8,152 nucleotides of DNA, taken from contig CAYXVB010000164.1 of NCBI GenBank assembly GCA_964467785.1, positions 1 through 8,152 on the forward strand, given 5' to 3'. A program made the translations under genes and the position numbers. Below are positions 1-6,186 of the stretch, piece after piece. Position 1 is the first letter of the stretch. The number at the start of each line of letters is the position of its first letter. Source of the stretch: CAYXVB01 sp964467785. Its GTDB lineage: Bacteria; Bdellovibrionota; UBA1018. The notes beneath the pieces are model-generated. The model made no database searches. It saw only the letters and a program-made list of their open reading frames with translations, and had not been told where the DNA came from.

Positions 1-2960
1 GCGACTTTGGTTTTTCCTACGTCTACGTCATCTTCGAAGACGGCACTGACCTTTACTGGGCGCGCTCGCGCGTGCTCGAGTACCTGAGTCGCATCACTCC
101 GCAGCTCCCGCAGGGCGTGCAGACGGAGCTTGGCCCCGACGCCACGAGCGTGGGCTGGGTCTACCAGTACGCGCTTGTCAACGAAGACGCTGAAAACGGC
201 AAATACAGCCCTGCCGAACTGCGCACGCTCCAGGACTGGACGCTCAAGTTCCACCTGCAAGCCACGCCCGGCGTGGCCGAAGTCGCCTCGATCGGCGGCA
301 TGGTCAAGCAATACCAGATCCAGGTCGATCCCGGAAAACTGCGTTCGCTGCACGTCACCTTCGACCAGGTCATGAAGGCCGTGGGCTCCACCAATCAGGA
401 AAGCGGCGGCCGCCTGATCGAGTTCTCAGGGGCTGAGGCAATGGTGCGCTCTCGCGGCCTGATCACATCCGCGTCCGGCGTCAAGGACATCGAGAACGCA
501 GTGGTGACTTACAGTCCGGAGACCCGCGCCCCGATCCTAGTAAAGCAGGTCGCCACAGTGAGCATCGGTCCGGAGATGCGCCGGGGCGTGACCGATCTCG
601 ACGGCAAAGGCGACGCGGTGGGCGGCATCATCGTGATGCGCCAGGGCGAGGACACCCCGCGCGTGATCGAGCGAGTCAAAAAGCGCCTCGAAGAGCTCAA
701 GCCCTCTCTCCCCCCGGGCGTCAAGATCGTCCCCGTTTACGACCGCTCGGATCTCATCGATCGCGCGATGGACACCCTCCGCCACGCGCTCATCGAGGAA
801 ATCATCATCGTCAGCCTGGTCATTCTCATCTTTCTCTGGCACATCCCTTCGGCGCTCATTCCGATCGTCACGATCCCGGTCTCCGTGCTCCTTGCCTTCA
901 TCCCACTCTACCTTCTGGGCCAAAGCACCAACATTATGTCTCTTGCCGGGATCGCCATCTCAATCGGTGTGCTCGTCGACGGCGCCATCGTCGAGGTGGA
1001 GAACGCCTACCGCAAGATCCAGCACTGGGACGCGGGCGGACGCAAGGGGGATTTCCATCAGGTGCGGCTCGAAGCATTGCTCGAAGTCGGGCCCTCGGTC
1101 TTCTTTTCGCTCCTGGTGATCGCGGTCGCCTTCATTCCGGTCTTTACGCTGGTCGACCAAGAGGGCCGGCTCTTCCGCCCGCTCGCCTTTTCCAAAAACC
1201 TTACCATGGCGATCGCCGCGGTCCTCGCGATCACGCTCGACCCGGCGCTTCGCATGCTCTTTGCCCGTGCCGAACCGCACCAAACACGCTGGCCCTGGCT
1301 CAATCGCGTCCTCGACGCCGCGCTAGTCGGAACCTACCACGCCGAGGATCGGCACCCCATCAGCCGCAGGCTCCACAAGCTCTACGAGCCGGCGGTGCGC
1401 TGGGTGCTCCGCCATCGCGTGCAGACCCTCACCGCGGCGGGGCTTCTGACCGCGTCGATCATCCCCGGCTTTTGGATCCTTGGCTCGGAGTTCATGCCTA
1501 CCCTGCACGAGGGCTCGCTGCTCTACATGCCCACGGCGCTGCCCGGCATGTCGATCCCCGAGGCGCAGCGCTTGCTCACGCGGCAGGACCAGATCCTTCG
1601 CACTTTCCCCGAGGTCGAGCGCGTTTTCGGCAAGGCGGGCCGCGCGGACACGTCGACGGACACCGCGCCCGTCTCCATGGTGGAGACAACCATCCTGCTC
1701 AAGCCCAAAGAGCAATGGCGCGAAGGCATGACCGAAGAAAAGCTCATGACCGAGATGAACGACAAGCTCACCTTCCCGGGCATGCCCAACATCTGGACGA
1801 TGCCGATCAAGAACCGCATCGACATGCTCTCCACCGGCATCCGCAGCGCCATCGGGGTCAAGGTCTTCGGTCCTGACCTCAAGCACATCGAGCACATCGG
1901 CGGCCAGATCGAGAAAGCACTCAAGCCCATGCGCGGCGCCCGCACCGTGGTGGCCGAGCGCACGGCCAGCGGTTACTTTCTCGACGTGGACTTTGATCGC
2001 ACGGCGCTAGCCTCTTACGGTATTTCCCTCAAGGAAGCCCAGGACATCGCCATGGCCGCGATTGGCGGCGAAAACGTCTCGACGACCTTGTCGGGCCGCG
2101 AGCGCTACCCGATCCAGGTACGCATGGCCCGCAGCTCGCGCCAGGATCTCGAGGGCATCCGCAATCTCCTGATCACCACTCCTTCCGGCGCGCAGATACC
2201 ACTCTCCCAGCTCGCGCGCGTGCAGATCAAGGAAGGCCCGGGCATGATCCGCGACGAAAACGCGATGCTCGTGGGCTATGTCTTCGTGGACGTCGATACC
2301 CGCGAACGCGACATCGGCGGCTTCGTCAAGGAGGCCAAGGAGCTCGTCGCCCGCGAGGTCGAGTTGCCCACCGGTTACTCCATATCGTGGAGCGGCCAGT
2401 TCGAAAACATGGAGCGCGTCAAGGAGCGCCTCAAGATCGTGATCCCGATCACCCTCGTCCTGATCACCTTGCTCCTGCACTTCAACACGAAGTCCTGGGC
2501 CAAGACCTCGATCATTTTGCTCGCGGTGCCTTTTTCGCTCATCGGAGCGGTCTGGCTGATGGTCGCACTGGGCTATCACAGCTCGATCGCCACGTGGGTG
2601 GGGATGATCGCGTTGATGGGGCTCGACGCGGAGACGGGCGTGTTCATGCTGCTTTACCTGGATCTCGCGCATGACGAGCGCGTGCGCGAAGGGCGCATGC
2701 GCAACGACTCGGACCTGATTGAAGGGATTATCGAAGGGGCCGTGCATCGAGTGCGGCCCAAGCTCATGACGGTTTCAGCGGCGTTTCTGGGCCTAATCCC
2801 AATCATGTGGTCGAGCGGCGCCGGCGCTGACGTGATGAAGCGCATCGCTGCCCCGATGATCGGCGGGCTCTTCACCTCGTTCTTGCTGGAGCTGCTTATC
2901 TATCCGGTGCTGTTTTACGAATGGAAACGGCATTTGAGCCGCGAAAAGCTCCCCGCTTGA
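1..2960 (+). CDS. cusA: CusA-type heavy-metal efflux RND permease (HME-RND), 5'-partial
   Basis: This is the inner-membrane proton-antiport pump of a tripartite CusCBA/Czc-type system that expels metal ions, probably Cu(I)/Ag(I), from periplasm or cytoplasm. The reading frame is open from the left edge (first full codon at 3, reading DFGFSYVYVIFEDGTD), so the GTG at 72 is an internal codon, not the start. About 985 residues are present. By comparison with E. coli CusA (about 1047 aa, recalled from memory), the first ~90, including TM1, are missing. Visible landmarks are the proton-relay Asp in TM4 (codon 978-980, VLVDGAIV), the Glu of GLDAETGV and the Lys of RVRPKLMTV, matching E. coli D405, E939 and K984. 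Two methionines resemble those of the periplasmic metal site: the Met of MVETT (1677) and of RIDMLSTG (1824). I could not place the third. In TM4 the equivalents of M403 and M410 are Leu and Glu, so Cu/Ag specificity is not certain. The gene ends in TGA. Its cusB/cusC partners are not visible. Family assignment is very sure, substrate moderately so. Confidence 0.93.
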   Translation, partial: DFGFSYVYVIFEDGTDLYWARSRVLEYLSRITPQLPQGVQTELGPDATSVGWVYQYALVNEDAENGKYSPAELRTLQDWTLKFHLQATPGVAEVASIGGMVKQYQIQVDPGKLRSLHVTFDQVMKAVGSTNQESGGRLIEFSGAEAMVRSRGLITSASGVKDIENAVVTYSPETRAPILVKQVATVSIGPEMRRGVTDLDGKGDAVGGIIVMRQGEDTPRVIERVKKRLEELKPSLPPGVKIVPVYDRSDLIDRAMDTLRHALIEEIIIVSLVILIFLWHIPSALIPIVTIPVSVLLAFIPLYLLGQSTNIMSLAGIAISIGVLVDGAIVEVENAYRKIQHWDAGGRKGDFHQVRLEALLEVGPSVFFSLLVIAVAFIPVFTLVDQEGRLFRPLAFSKNLTMAIAAVLAITLDPALRMLFARAEPHQTRWPWLNRVLDAALVGTYHAEDRHPISRRLHKLYEPAVRWVLRHRVQTLTAAGLLTASIIPGFWILGSEFMPTLHEGSLLYMPTALPGMSIPEAQRLLTRQDQILRTFPEVERVFGKAGRADTSTDTAPVSMVETTILLKPKEQWREGMTEEKLMTEMNDKLTFPGMPNIWTMPIKNRIDMLSTGIRSAIGVKVFGPDLKHIEHIGGQIEKALKPMRGARTVVAERTASGYFLDVDFDRTALASYGISLKEAQDIAMAAIGGENVSTTLSGRERYPIQVRMARSSRQDLEGIRNLLITTPSGAQIPLSQLARVQIKEGPGMIRDENAMLVGYVFVDVDTRERDIGGFVKEAKELVAREVELPTGYSISWSGQFENMERVKERLKIVIPITLVLITLLLHFNTKSWAKTSIILLAVPFSLIGAVWLMVALGYHSSIATWVGMIALMGLDAETGVFMLLYLDLAHDERVREGRMRNDSDLIEGIIEGAVHRVRPKLMTVSAAFLGLIPIMWSSGAGADVMKRIAAPMIGGLFTSFLLELLIYPVLFYEWKRHLSREKLPA

Positions 2961-2970
2961 CCTCCTCACC

Positions 2971-3027
2971 CAGCGACTGGGGATAGAGAATATTGATATC
3001 ATTCAATCTTCTCTATCCCCCGCGCTG
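2971..3027. repeat. Long imperfect inverted repeat between cusA and feoA
   Basis: The core is two perfect 12-bp arms, GGGGATAGAGAA (2979-2990) and TTCTCTATCCCC (3009-3020). Inside them, after one mismatched pair, a 5-bp stem ATTGA (2992-2996) / TCAAT (3003-3007) encloses a 6-nt loop. Outside, CAGCG (2971-2975) pairs with CGCTG (3023-3027) across a small internal loop. That gives 22 paired positions in 57 bp. It starts 10 bp after the cusA stop, so it could end or stabilise the cusA transcript and insulate feoA. It has no T-tract on either strand, so it is not a classical intrinsic terminator. A REP-like or small mobile palindrome is the alternative. The pairing is seen directly; the function is inferred. 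Confidence 0.75.
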
Positions 3028-3082
3028 CCGCTACGCTGCGCCCCGGCTTGGTTGCAGTCGAGAGGCAACTCGGCCTTTGATC

Positions 3083-3111
3083 TTGATAAAGATTCTCATT
3101 ATGAGTATGGT
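3083..3111 (+). promoter_or_regulatory. Predicted sigma70 promoter of feoAB
   Basis: The -35 is TTGATA (3083-3088, five of six consensus bases). A 17-bp spacer leads to the -10 TATGGT (3106-3111, four of six). The Fur box lies between and over these elements. The expected transcription start, about 7 nt beyond the -10, falls at 3118, the A of the feoA ATG. An alternative pair, TTGATC (3077-3082) and TATGAG (3100-3105), also with a 17-bp spacer, would start near 3112. Both leave almost no leader. Confidence 0.55.
3085..3103. promoter_or_regulatory. Fur box (ferric uptake regulator operator) upstream of feoA
   Basis: Read on the minus strand, this 19-mer matches the classical Fur consensus GATAATGATAATCATTATC at 16 of 19 positions and contains an intact ATAATGA...AATC core. 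It is embedded in the predicted feoA promoter, so Fe(II)-Fur binding would block RNA polymerase when iron is sufficient. Fur control of feo operons is well established in proteobacteria. The matches are seen directly; regulation is inferred. No fur gene is in the window. Confidence 0.8.
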
Positions 3112-3117
3112 CTTCCT

Positions 3118-3378
3118 ATGAGTGCCACCGGTTCGCAGCCCACCCTCACCCTTTGGAGCCTCAAACCGCTTCAGACCGCCTGCATCCACATGCTTCGTGC
3201 CGTTCTCACTCCAGAGTATCGCCGGCGACTCGAGGATTTCGGGTTTGCGCCAGGCAAGCAGATCCGCTGTCTGCAGTGGACCCCACTTTCGGGGCCGCGC
3301 GTCTATCAGGTCGGTGACAGTGTGTTTTCGCTGGACCGCGAACTCGCCGATGCAATCGAATTGAGCCCAACGCCATGA
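3118..3378 (+). CDS. feoA: FeoA, ferrous iron transport accessory protein
   Basis: A small cytoplasmic SH3-like protein of 86 aa that assists FeoB in Fe(II) uptake. The family core is clear: RRRLEDFGFAPGKQIRC at residues 35-51, then a Pro-containing turn (PLSGPRVYQV, 56-65) and the final beta-strand region FSLDRELADAIEL (70-82). The length is usual for FeoA (about 75-90 aa). I chose ATG 3118. The frame is also open upstream to a TTG at 3052, but that would add 22 non-family residues and place the Fur box and promoter inside the coding sequence. There is no Shine-Dalgarno just before 3118, and the predicted transcription start coincides with this ATG, so a leaderless mRNA is plausible. The stop overlaps the feoB start (ATGA, 3375-3378), indicating translational coupling. 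Confidence 0.93.
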   Translation: MSATGSQPTLTLWSLKPLQTACIHMLRAVLTPEYRRRLEDFGFAPGKQIRCLQWTPLSGPRVYQVGDSVFSLDRELADAIELSPTP

Positions 3379-5294
3379 GTACCACGACTTCGCTTTCTCC
3401 CGCTTCCTGTCACGAGGCCGTGCAGGCCTTTGACCTCTCGCAGGCCGGTCCGAGTATTCTGCTGATTGGCAAGCCCAACTCCGGAAAGAGCCGGCTGTTC
3501 AATCGCCTGACCGGACTGCAGCATCAGGTCGCCAATTTTCCGGGCATCACCGTCGACGTCAGCTCAGGTCGCTTTCCGCGGGGCTCTGGCGCGCTGAATC
3601 TCGTCGACTTTCCCGGCCTCTACTCACTCCAACCGCTGACCCGCGACGAACAGGTCGCGGTCGAGGCTTACCTCGCCACGCTGCAAGGAACGCAAGTCGC
3701 CGGCATCGTCTGCGTGCTCGACGCCACTCGGCTGGAGCAGAGTCTCTTTCTGGGTCTCCAAGTCCAGGACACAGCGAGTCGCGCCGACAAACGGGTTCTC
3801 TTCGCGCTCAACATGATGGACGAGATCCGGCAAAACGGCGCCACCATCGACACCGAAGGCCTGAGCCGCGAGCTCGGAGCCCGCGTCTATCCGATCTCCG
3901 CGCGCTCCGGCGAGGGAATCGAGGCGCTCGAGTCCGCGCTTCTCGATTGGGCGCGCATGCCCCAGTCCGGCTCCGAAGCGGAACCGACATCCCAACCGGA
4001 AAACTCAGCCAACCCGCGCGCCCGGGCGCGCGAGCTCCGCCAGAAATTCGGGCCGCAAACGGATCTGCTAATCCGCACTCAGAGCCGCATTGACCGCGTG
4101 CTGCTTTCCGGGTTCTGGGGCGGCCTCATTTTCCTCGCCTCGATGGCGATCCTTTTCCAGGCCATCTTCAGCTGGGCGCAGCCGCTGATGAGCGCCGTGC
4201 AATCGCTTGTCACCTGGTCGGGGGACGCGGTGGTCTCCCGGCTTCCGGCGGGGATCTTCTCGGATTTCATCGGCGACGCGCTGTTTGCGGGAGCGGGAGC
4301 TTTCTTGGTCTTCGTGCCGCAGATCTTCGTGCTGACTTTCCTGATCGGGCTGCTGCAGGACTCGGGCTACCTGGCGCGCGCGGCTGTGCTCTGCCACCGT
4401 CCGCTGCATCTGTTTGGCCTCTCGGGCCGCAGCTTCGTGCCCATGCTCTCGGGCCACGCCTGCGCGATCCCGGCGATCTTCGCCGCGCGCATCATCGAGT
4501 CCCCGCGCAAGCGCCTCATCACGCTGATGGCGATTCCGCTCATGTCCTGCTCGGCGCGCCTGCCGGTCTATAGCCTGCTCATCGCGGCCGTGATTCCGGC
4601 GCATCAGTATCTCGGCGGCCTCATCGGCCTGCAGGGGCTGAGCTTTCTCGCGCTCTATCTCTTCGGCATCGTCACGGCACTCGTGATCACCGCGATCACG
4701 TCGCGCACGGGCTTCAAGCAGACGACGGATGCGCCTTTTGTTCTCGAGCTTCCGCCCTACCGCGTCCCGGACTGGAAGCCGCTGATCCGAAATTCGCTGA
4801 GCCAGAGCCGCTCCTTTGTCACCAAGGCCGGACCGACGATCCTGGCCGTGACGGTGGTGATCTGGGCTCTCGGCTATTTTCCCGCCGGAAAAGGGCACCT
4901 TGATCAGTCCTGGCTCGCTATGATGGGCCGCTGGATCGAGCCGCTCTTTACCCCGCTGCACCTGGACTGGCGCTATGGCCTGGCGATCCTCTCCTCCTTT
5001 TTGGCGCGCGAGGTCTTTGTGACCACGCTCGGAACGCTATTCGGGATCGCCGAAGCCAAGGAAAACCTGACCGACCTCGCCAGCCAGGTCACGCACTCGG
5101 GCCTGACGGCGCCCTCGGCGCTGGCGCTGCTGGCCTTTTACGCGATCGCCCTCCAGTGCGTGGCCACGATGGCCGTTCTTCGGCGGGAGACCGGAAGCTG
5201 GAAGCTCCCCGCGGGGCTGTTCATCGGATATGGCGCTTTGTCTTATCTGCTTGCCATCGTCACGTATCAGCTCGCCCTGTGGTTAAGCCACTGA
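3375..5294 (+). CDS. feoB: FeoB, Fe(II) transporter with N-terminal G-protein domain
   Basis: A 639-aa inner-membrane ferrous iron permease whose cytoplasmic N-terminal GTPase domain is required for transport. G-motifs are G1 GKPNSGKS (32-39), G2 Thr59 in PGIT, G3 DFPG (78-81), G4 NMMD (146-149) and G5 SAR (175-177). A helical linker follows (about 185-240), then the polytopic membrane part from about residue 243 to the end. The two conserved membrane cysteines are present, in SGHACAIPA (Cys363) and MSCSARLP (Cys392), matching the GCNVP and MSCGARL cysteines of E. coli FeoB. The protein is shorter than E. coli FeoB (773 aa). It carries about 26 residues ahead of the first G-domain strand, slightly longer than in many FeoBs. 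The start overlaps feoA by 4 bases. No feoC follows; the next gene is convergent, 44 bp away. The FeoB call is sure and no motif is missing. Confidence 0.97.
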   Translation: MSTTTSLSPASCHEAVQAFDLSQAGPSILLIGKPNSGKSRLFNRLTGLQHQVANFPGITVDVSSGRFPRGSGALNLVDFPGLYSLQPLTRDEQVAVEAYLATLQGTQVAGIVCVLDATRLEQSLFLGLQVQDTASRADKRVLFALNMMDEIRQNGATIDTEGLSRELGARVYPISARSGEGIEALESALLDWARMPQSGSEAEPTSQPENSANPRARARELRQKFGPQTDLLIRTQSRIDRVLLSGFWGGLIFLASMAILFQAIFSWAQPLMSAVQSLVTWSGDAVVSRLPAGIFSDFIGDALFAGAGAFLVFVPQIFVLTFLIGLLQDSGYLARAAVLCHRPLHLFGLSGRSFVPMLSGHACAIPAIFAARIIESPRKRLITLMAIPLMSCSARLPVYSLLIAAVIPAHQYLGGLIGLQGLSFLALYLFGIVTALVITAITSRTGFKQTTDAPFVLELPPYRVPDWKPLIRNSLSQSRSFVTKAGPTILAVTVVIWALGYFPAGKGHLDQSWLAMMGRWIEPLFTPLHLDWRYGLAILSSFLAREVFVTTLGTLFGIAEAKENLTDLASQVTHSGLTAPSALALLAFYAIALQCVATMAVLRRETGSWKLPAGLFIGYGALSYLLAIVTYQLALWLSH

Positions 5295-5326
5295 TCGGGC
5301 TCACGCGACACCCTATGTTCGTTGAT

Positions 5327-5346
5327 AAAAACGGCGAATCACTCCG
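5327..5346 (-). terminator. Weak candidate terminator at the end of the DOMON-like gene
   Basis: Read on the minus strand, a short stem (CGGAG/CGCCG, four pairs with one mismatch, 5-nt loop) overlaps the stop codon of the DOMON-like gene and is followed by five Ts (plus-strand A run 5327-5331). The stem is weak, so this is only a possibility. I see no better terminator in the 44-bp convergent gap with feoB. Confidence 0.2.
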
Positions 5347-5820
5347 GTAAGCGGGCGATAAAGCTCTCCTGCCGGTGAAAGTCGGGCTTATCGCCTGCAT
5401 GATCGATCGCCCAATAGCTCAGGCCGCCGGCTGCATCCTCAAGCACNNNNNNNNNNNNNNNNNNNNNNNNNNNNNNNNNNNNNNNNNNNNNNNNNNNNNN
5501 NNNNNNNNNNNNNNNNNNNNNNNNNNNNNNNNNNNNNNNNNNNNNNGCCCCGAGGGAGCCACGTTGAACTCGAGATATCCCTCTCGTCCCTCTTGCCGCA
5601 CGAACGCCTCGAAGCAGGTCGCCTGCCAAAGTCCGTCGGCGCGCGCAGCGGGCGATCCCGCGCCGCTCTCGAATCCGCTCCCGAACCGGACTGCAGCAAG
5701 CTTGCCCTGCAGCGAGAATTCGAAAAAGACGCTGTCTCCTCGAAGGGTCACCTCCGCCTCTAGCGTGACGGTTGCGAGGGGATGGCCTTCGGGTAGGAGG
5801 GAAAACGGGCGCAGCTGCAT
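5339..5820 (-). CDS. DOMON-like domain protein, interrupted by assembly gap
   Basis: Two pieces of one gene flank the N run. The N-terminal piece (5820 down to 5547, 91 codons) starts at an ATG and carries LWQATCFEAFVR (residues 64-75) and YLEFNVAPSG (82-91). The C-terminal piece (5446 down to 5339) reads VLEDAAGGLSYWAIDH then KPDFH and ends in TGA. These blocks are typical of a small (roughly 180-200 aa) family annotated as DOMON-like in proteobacteria, whose function is unknown; DOMON folds in general bind heme or sugars. The pieces sit in different frames only because the 100 Ns are a placeholder. I estimate that about 55-65 residues are missing. There is no obvious signal peptide and no clear Shine-Dalgarno at the ATG. 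The gene lies 41 bp downstream of copZ on the same strand, so it may be cotranscribed from the copper-responsive promoter. Family call fairly sure; role unknown. Confidence 0.8.
5447..5546. other. Assembly gap (100 N)
   Basis: Exactly 100 undetermined bases, the conventional size for a scaffold gap of unknown length, lying inside the DOMON-like gene. Reading phase on both sides shows that the true length cannot be 100 if the gene is intact (see findings). Confidence 0.97.
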
Positions 5821-5861
5821 CTTTTGATGCTAACAGAAGCCGCTTGCGCGGACGAGCCCGA

Positions 5862-6068
5862 TCAGTTCCGGGTCGCCTGACGCACGGGATATCCGGCGTC
5901 TTCCATCGCGCGCTCTAAAAGCTGCTGCGACTGCTCGCTTTTGACGCGAACCCGTTGCTGCGCCAGATCGATCTGGACGTCGGCTGCGGGATCGGCTTGT
6001 TTGAGCGCCCGGGTCACATGCTTCACGCAATTATTGCAGGTCATTCCTTCAGTGATGAACTCGTACAT
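5862..6068 (-). CDS. copZ: CopZ-like copper chaperone (heavy-metal-associated domain)
   Basis: A 68-aa single HMA-domain protein that would carry Cu(I) in the cytosol and hand it to CopA. The metal-binding motif GMTCNNC is at residues 8-14 (Cys11 and Cys14), followed by the amphipathic helix VKHVTRALKQ. The Val-rich strands VQIDL and RVRVK and the terminal AGYPV complete the beta-alpha-beta-beta-alpha-beta pattern. The length is normal for CopZ/Atx1-like proteins. The ATG at 6068 is supported by a good Shine-Dalgarno (GAGGTGA) 3 bases upstream of it and by a CueR-type promoter a little further up. It is divergent from copA and lies 41 bp upstream of the DOMON-like gene. MTCxxC domains can bind other soft metals, but the promoter makes copper by far the likeliest. 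Confidence 0.93.
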   Translation of the reverse strand: MYEFITEGMTCNNCVKHVTRALKQADPAADVQIDLAQQRVRVKSEQSQQLLERAMEDAGYPVRQATRN

Positions 6069-6071
6069 ACG

Positions 6072-6078
6072 TCACCTC
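6072..6078 (-). promoter_or_regulatory. Ribosome binding site of copZ
   Basis: GAGGTGA on the minus strand is close to the ideal anti-16S match and lies just ahead of the copZ ATG. It fixes the start codon and contrasts with feoA and copA, which lack a usable transcribed site. Confidence 0.8.
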
Positions 6079-6090
6079 GTGTCTGGGTAC

Positions 6091-6121
6091 ACCTTACACC
6101 TTCCCACTGTGGGAAGGTCAA
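6091..6121 (-). promoter_or_regulatory. CueR-type copper-responsive promoter of copZ
   Basis: On the minus strand the -35 is TTGACC (plus 6116-6121) and the -10 is TAAGGT (plus 6091-6096), separated by 19 bp. That is the over-long spacer characteristic of MerR-family promoters, which the activator must distort. The operator (6098-6118) has ACCTTCC and GGAAGGT arms 7 bp apart. It is in fact a perfect 10-bp-arm palindrome around one central base. This arrangement matches the CueR-controlled copA promoter of E. coli. Transcription should start near 6083-6085, leaving a leader of about 15 nt that includes the Shine-Dalgarno. No merR/cueR gene is in the window. Confidence 0.88.
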
Positions 6122-6149
6122 GCGCGTTTCAGGGCCCGGCCTGCGCCCC

Positions 6150-6180
6150 TTGACCTTCCCACGATAGGAAGGTTTATGAT
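6150..6180 (+). promoter_or_regulatory. CueR-type copper-responsive promoter of copA
   Basis: The -35 TTGACC (6150-6155), a 19-bp spacer and the -10 TATGAT (6175-6180, five of six) form a MerR-type promoter. The operator 6153-6173 is ACCTTCC-N7-GGAAGGT, the same arms and spacing as at copZ but with only the 7-bp arms matching. The two -35 hexamers lie back to back, 28 bp apart, so two activator dimers could act independently. The -10 ends only 6 bp before the first copA ATG. Confidence 0.9.
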
Positions 6181-6186
6181 AAGGGC

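Noticed and set aside
72..74. GTG at 72 as the start of the efflux pump gene
   Set aside because: The same frame is open to position 3 and encodes conserved CusA sequence (SYVYVIFEDGTD), so the gene begins before the window.
2007..2747. Open frame of 246 codons antisense to cusA
   Set aside because: Same shadow pattern; the sense frame matches CusA throughout.
3052..3117. N-terminal extension of FeoA from a TTG at 3052 (22 more residues)
   Set aside because: The added residues do not resemble FeoA, and the stretch contains the Fur box and the predicted promoter.
3101..3121. Six-codon leader ORF (ATG 3101 to TGA 3121) overlapping the feoA start by ATGA
   Set aside because: It overlaps the Fur box and probably lies upstream of the transcription start. 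There is no Shine-Dalgarno, and such short ORFs occur by chance.
4068..4961. Long open frame of 297 codons antisense to feoB
   Set aside because: Highly charged Arg/Glu/Asp/His-rich translation opposite the FeoB membrane domain, with no domain and no promoter; a codon-bias shadow.
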